A stretch of DNA of 35,860 nt from Candidatus Puniceispirillum sp. (GTDB lineage: Bacteria; Pseudomonadota; Alphaproteobacteria; Puniceispirillales; Puniceispirillaceae), in the NCBI GenBank assembly GCA_016778895.1, contig JADHOR010000017.1, positions 1-35,860 of the forward strand. The letters are read 5' to 3'. The translations under genes were made by a program, and so were the position numbers. Shown one piece after another: positions 33,881-35,860 of this stretch. The first letter of the stretch is position 1, and the number at the start of each line of letters is the position of its first letter. A model generated the notes under the pieces. That model searched no databases. It was given only the letters and a program-made list of their open reading frames with translations, and had not been told where the DNA came from.

Positions 33881-34780
33881 CTAAATACCCGGCTGGTTCA
33901 CCTCGCGTGAGCGCACGAGTTCACGCCACGCAATCACAAGACAGCTGCCAATAATAACCAAGGCACCAATAATTTCAGTTGCCGACATCACTTCGGCAAA
34001 TAGAAAATAGCCAACAACACCTGATATTGGCATCTGCAGATACCGCATCGATGCCACCACCACCGCATCAGAATGTCGATAGGCGGTTGTCATCACAATC
34101 TGCAAGGCAGACCCAATTACCCCAAGAAACACCAGATCAATCAAAACCGTTTGGCTGATGGCTTGCAATTGATCGGGCAGGATTGTGACAATACTGGCCA
34201 ACACGCCAAATCCAGCCAGATTATACCAAGCCGCAACCGATGCCGGCGCATCACCCTTGCCGAGTTGGCGCAGCAGCAATGAAAGACAGGCACCGGTTAA
34301 TGCCGCCCCGATGCCATAAAGCGCATACCATGACATATTCCCCGACAAAGGGTCGGTAATAATAACAACACCAGTCAAACCTGCAACAACCGCCGTCCAG
34401 CGGTAAATGCCGACTTTCTCGCCGAGCAAGAGAGGCGATAGCAATGTGATAAAGATCACCGAGCTTTGAAACAGCGCCGTTGCCATGCCAAGCGGCATCG
34501 AGCGCACTGACAAAAACCAGAAAGCAATACCGCAACAGCCAAGGATGCTCCGGAAAAAAAGGGTTTTGCGTTGGTTTATCTGCAAAAACTGCCATCCTCG
34601 CAGATAGATCGCAAACAAGAATAAGATCGGCAATGAGAACAAAAACCGATAAAACAGCATCGTTAAGATATTGATATCGGGCCCTAGCTGTTTGACCAAA
34701 ACCCCTGTCAGCACACCAAAAATCACGGAACAAAGGCTTAAAAGAACGCCGACTAAAGATCGAGGAATCAAACCTGACAC
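33881..34780 (-). CDS. EamA/DMT superfamily transporter
   Basis: A 299-aa inner-membrane protein with ten hydrophobic segments arranged as two EamA repeats of five. The pattern FYRFLFSLPILFLFAIYL (second segment), then SVIFITLLSPLLLGEKVGIYRW in repeat one, and YLQMPISGVVGYFLFAEVMSATEIIGALVIIGS in repeat two are family hallmarks. It should export a small metabolite, perhaps an amino acid or nucleoside; substrate unknown. The start is GTG 34780, supported by a GAGGGGGG ribosome site 7 nt upstream. Upstream lies a pair of 16-bp direct repeats that could be operators. Confidence 0.85.
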   Translation of the reverse strand: MSGLIPRSLVGVLLSLCSVIFGVLTGVLVKQLGPDINILTMLFYRFLFSLPILFLFAIYLRGWQFLQINQRKTLFFRSILGCCGIAFWFLSVRSMPLGMATALFQSSVIFITLLSPLLLGEKVGIYRWTAVVAGLTGVVIITDPLSGNMSWYALYGIGAALTGACLSLLLRQLGKGDAPASVAAWYNLAGFGVLASIVTILPDQLQAISQTVLIDLVFLGVIGSALQIVMTTAYRHSDAVVVASMRYLQMPISGVVGYFLFAEVMSATEIIGALVIIGSCLVIAWRELVRSREVNQPGI

Positions 34781-34849
34781 TCTGTTGCCCCCCTCATCTT
34801 TAGAATTCTGATCATGCGACCTTTGGATAATTCGGCCTTTGGGTGCTCC

Positions 34850-34890
34850 AGACTAGGGATTATGCGGGTCACCTAGACTAGGGATTATGC
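34850..34890. repeat. Two 16-bp direct repeats (AGACTAGGGATTATGC)
   Basis: The same 16-mer occurs at 34850-34865 and 34875-34890, with a 25-nt period, in the region between the divergent EamA transporter and cytochrome c' genes. The period is about two and a half helix turns. It could be a tandem binding site for a regulator of either gene, or a small duplication. Confidence 0.75.
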
Positions 34891-35044
34891 AAATTGCGGA
34901 TCATTGCACAAATCACCGCAAATTCACCTGAGGGAAGATCCGATGCTATCGCAATTTGTTCACATGCACATCTTTTCTTTTCGGCATCTCTAATTATTTT
35001 GAGGTATGATACATCTTTACCGCACCGTTTTAGGAGCCAATCTC

Positions 35045-35536
35045 ATGATTACGCTGTCAATCAATAGACGATTGAATACAGGAATATTTGCCATACCGCG
35101 TGCCGTATCTCGCGGCGGTGCTCTATTGCTCTTTTGCATGATGACCACGGGTTTTGGCACCATTATTACCGCCAAGGCCGACATCATCGAAGACCGCAAG
35201 GCGGGATTTAAAGCCAATGCCCAATCGATGAAGACCATTGCCGCCGCCATCGGTGCCGGTGACAGGGAAACGGTGGGCAAACTTGCTGGTGGCATTGCCA
35301 GTTGGGCGGCAAAAATTCCCAGCCATTTCCCCGAAGGCAGCGACGGGGGCGATAGCAAAGCTCGCGCCGAAATTTGGTTTAACTTTGACACATTCAAGGC
35401 GCGGGCCAAGGCGAATGAAACTGCCGCGACAGCGCTGGTAAACGCGGCGCAAACAGGTGATCCCGCAGCAATGATGGCTGGTCTAAAAACGCTGGGGGCA
35501 AGCTGCAAAGCCTGTCATTCAGATTTCAAAGATTAA
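35045..35536 (+). CDS. Cytochrome c' family protein
   Basis: A 163-aa periplasmic c-type cytochrome. A signal peptide ends ITAKA before D46. The single haem site C154-K-A-C157-H158 lies near the C-terminus, which together with the four-helix layout (KANAQSMKTIAAAI, then FKARAKANETAATALV) marks the cytochrome c' / c-556 type. ATG 35045 has AGGAG 8 nt upstream; the frame extends to 35006. Relatives bind NO or act in electron transfer. It is convergent with a b-type cytochrome gene, with 88 nt between stops, and such pairs are common. Confidence 0.87.
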   Translation: MITLSINRRLNTGIFAIPRAVSRGGALLLFCMMTTGFGTIITAKADIIEDRKAGFKANAQSMKTIAAAIGAGDRETVGKLAGGIASWAAKIPSHFPEGSDGGDSKARAEIWFNFDTFKARAKANETAATALVNAAQTGDPAAMMAGLKTLGASCKACHSDFKD

Positions 35537-35623
35537 ACCCAAACGCTTGATCCTGCTAGATATTGTGCAACAGATCACCACTGAAATGCTGTGGAGAAAG
35601 CACACCCCATACCCGCGGTGCGC

Positions 35624-35860
35624 TTAGAATAACGACGGCCGCAACAGGCTAATCGCTTGTGCCGCGACAACAAAGGCCAGCATCAACAAAATGCCAAAGG
35701 CAGTGTGCTGGCCTGAAATCCGCCCATCAATTGCCGGTTGATCGCCTTTCAGGCTGGTCGTTCCTTTAACCATCGCCATCGTCAAATTACGCTTTTTCTT
35801 AAACTTATAAATCAAGATCGCGGCGAGATGTAGAAATATAATGATAAACAGAAATTTCTC
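35624..35860 (-). CDS. B-type cytochrome, C-terminal part (cut by the window end)
   Basis: The minus-strand frame is open from the window edge to TAA at 35624 and encodes at least 78 aa. FIIIFLHLAAILIYKFKKK is a transmembrane helix containing a histidine suited to haem binding. MVKG is the typical inter-helix segment of the cytochrome b561/Ni-Fe hydrogenase b-subunit superfamily. A final hydrophobic helix (FGILLMLAFVVAAQAI) ends near LRPSLF. The start lies beyond the window. The TTG at 35815 is internal, not the true start. It probably exchanges electrons with the neighbouring cytochrome c'. Confidence 0.68.
   Translation of the reverse strand, partial: EKFLFIIIFLHLAAILIYKFKKKRNLTMAMVKGTTSLKGDQPAIDGRISGQHTAFGILLMLAFVVAAQAISLLRPSLF

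Noticed and set aside
1-35860. CRISPR array, tRNA, rRNA or toxin-antitoxin pair
   Set aside because: I scanned for regularly spaced repeats, tRNA cloverleaf signatures and small overlapping gene pairs of that type and found none I could support.

Overview
The window looks like a chromosomal segment of a marine-type alphaproteobacterium. The basis is the core gene order purB-purC-purS-purQ-purL-bolA-grxD, the separate small PurS and PurQ beside a short PurL, a class II DAHP synthase, a CVIRGC-type glutathione reductase and a neighbouring rpsD. Gene content and moderate G+C recall the SAR116 / Puniceispirillum group, but that is a guess from memory and was not tested.

Layout. (1) 1-3.5 kb is an accessory stretch. 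Three unrelated single genes (a CpdA-like metallophosphoesterase, a secreted amidohydrolase and a homocysteine S-methyltransferase homologue) are each separated by copies of one hairpin-bearing repeat. The stretch ends at the remnant of a phage-type integrase that carries an in-frame TGA. (2) 3.5-5.8 kb holds a tiny lipoprotein, a perfect 22-bp inverted repeat, and an alpha/beta hydrolase paired with an SCP2-like protein. (3) 5.8-11.2 kb is housekeeping: overlapping MTA/SAH nucleosidase and adenine phosphoribosyltransferase, a rhomboid protease, a CinA-type MoCF-domain protein, methionine aminopeptidase, and radC broken by one amber codon. (4) 11.3-17.3 kb is the purine cluster followed by bolA and the monothiol glutaredoxin. 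(5) 17.3-29.8 kb is almost entirely minus strand: an ABM-domain protein, rpsD, a TrmJ-like methyltransferase, citramalate synthase, cysS, gltX, NAD synthetase, nicotinate phosphoribosyltransferase, DAHP synthase and glutathione reductase. (6) 30-35.9 kb holds two unrecognised proteins, acetoacetyl-CoA synthetase, an EamA-type transporter, a cytochrome c' family protein and, cut by the window end, a b-type cytochrome.

How the genes work together. The pur cluster encodes PurS, PurQ and PurL, which together form FGAM synthase, plus PurC and PurB, which act at the SAICAR steps. The nucleosidase releases adenine from methylthioadenosine or S-adenosylhomocysteine, and Apt returns it to AMP. Nicotinate phosphoribosyltransferase and NadE form a nicotinate-to-NAD salvage pair. 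CysS and GltX are translationally coupled, as are citramalate synthase (isoleucine precursor) and the methyltransferase.

I see no CRISPR array, tRNA, rRNA or convincing riboswitch. I did not find a complete novel multi-gene defence or mobile system. The strongest unusual signals are the repeat-delimited modules with the integrase remnant, the nonsense codon in an otherwise intact radC, the perfect long hairpin near 3.9 kb, and a homocysteine methyltransferase with His at a usual zinc-cysteine position.
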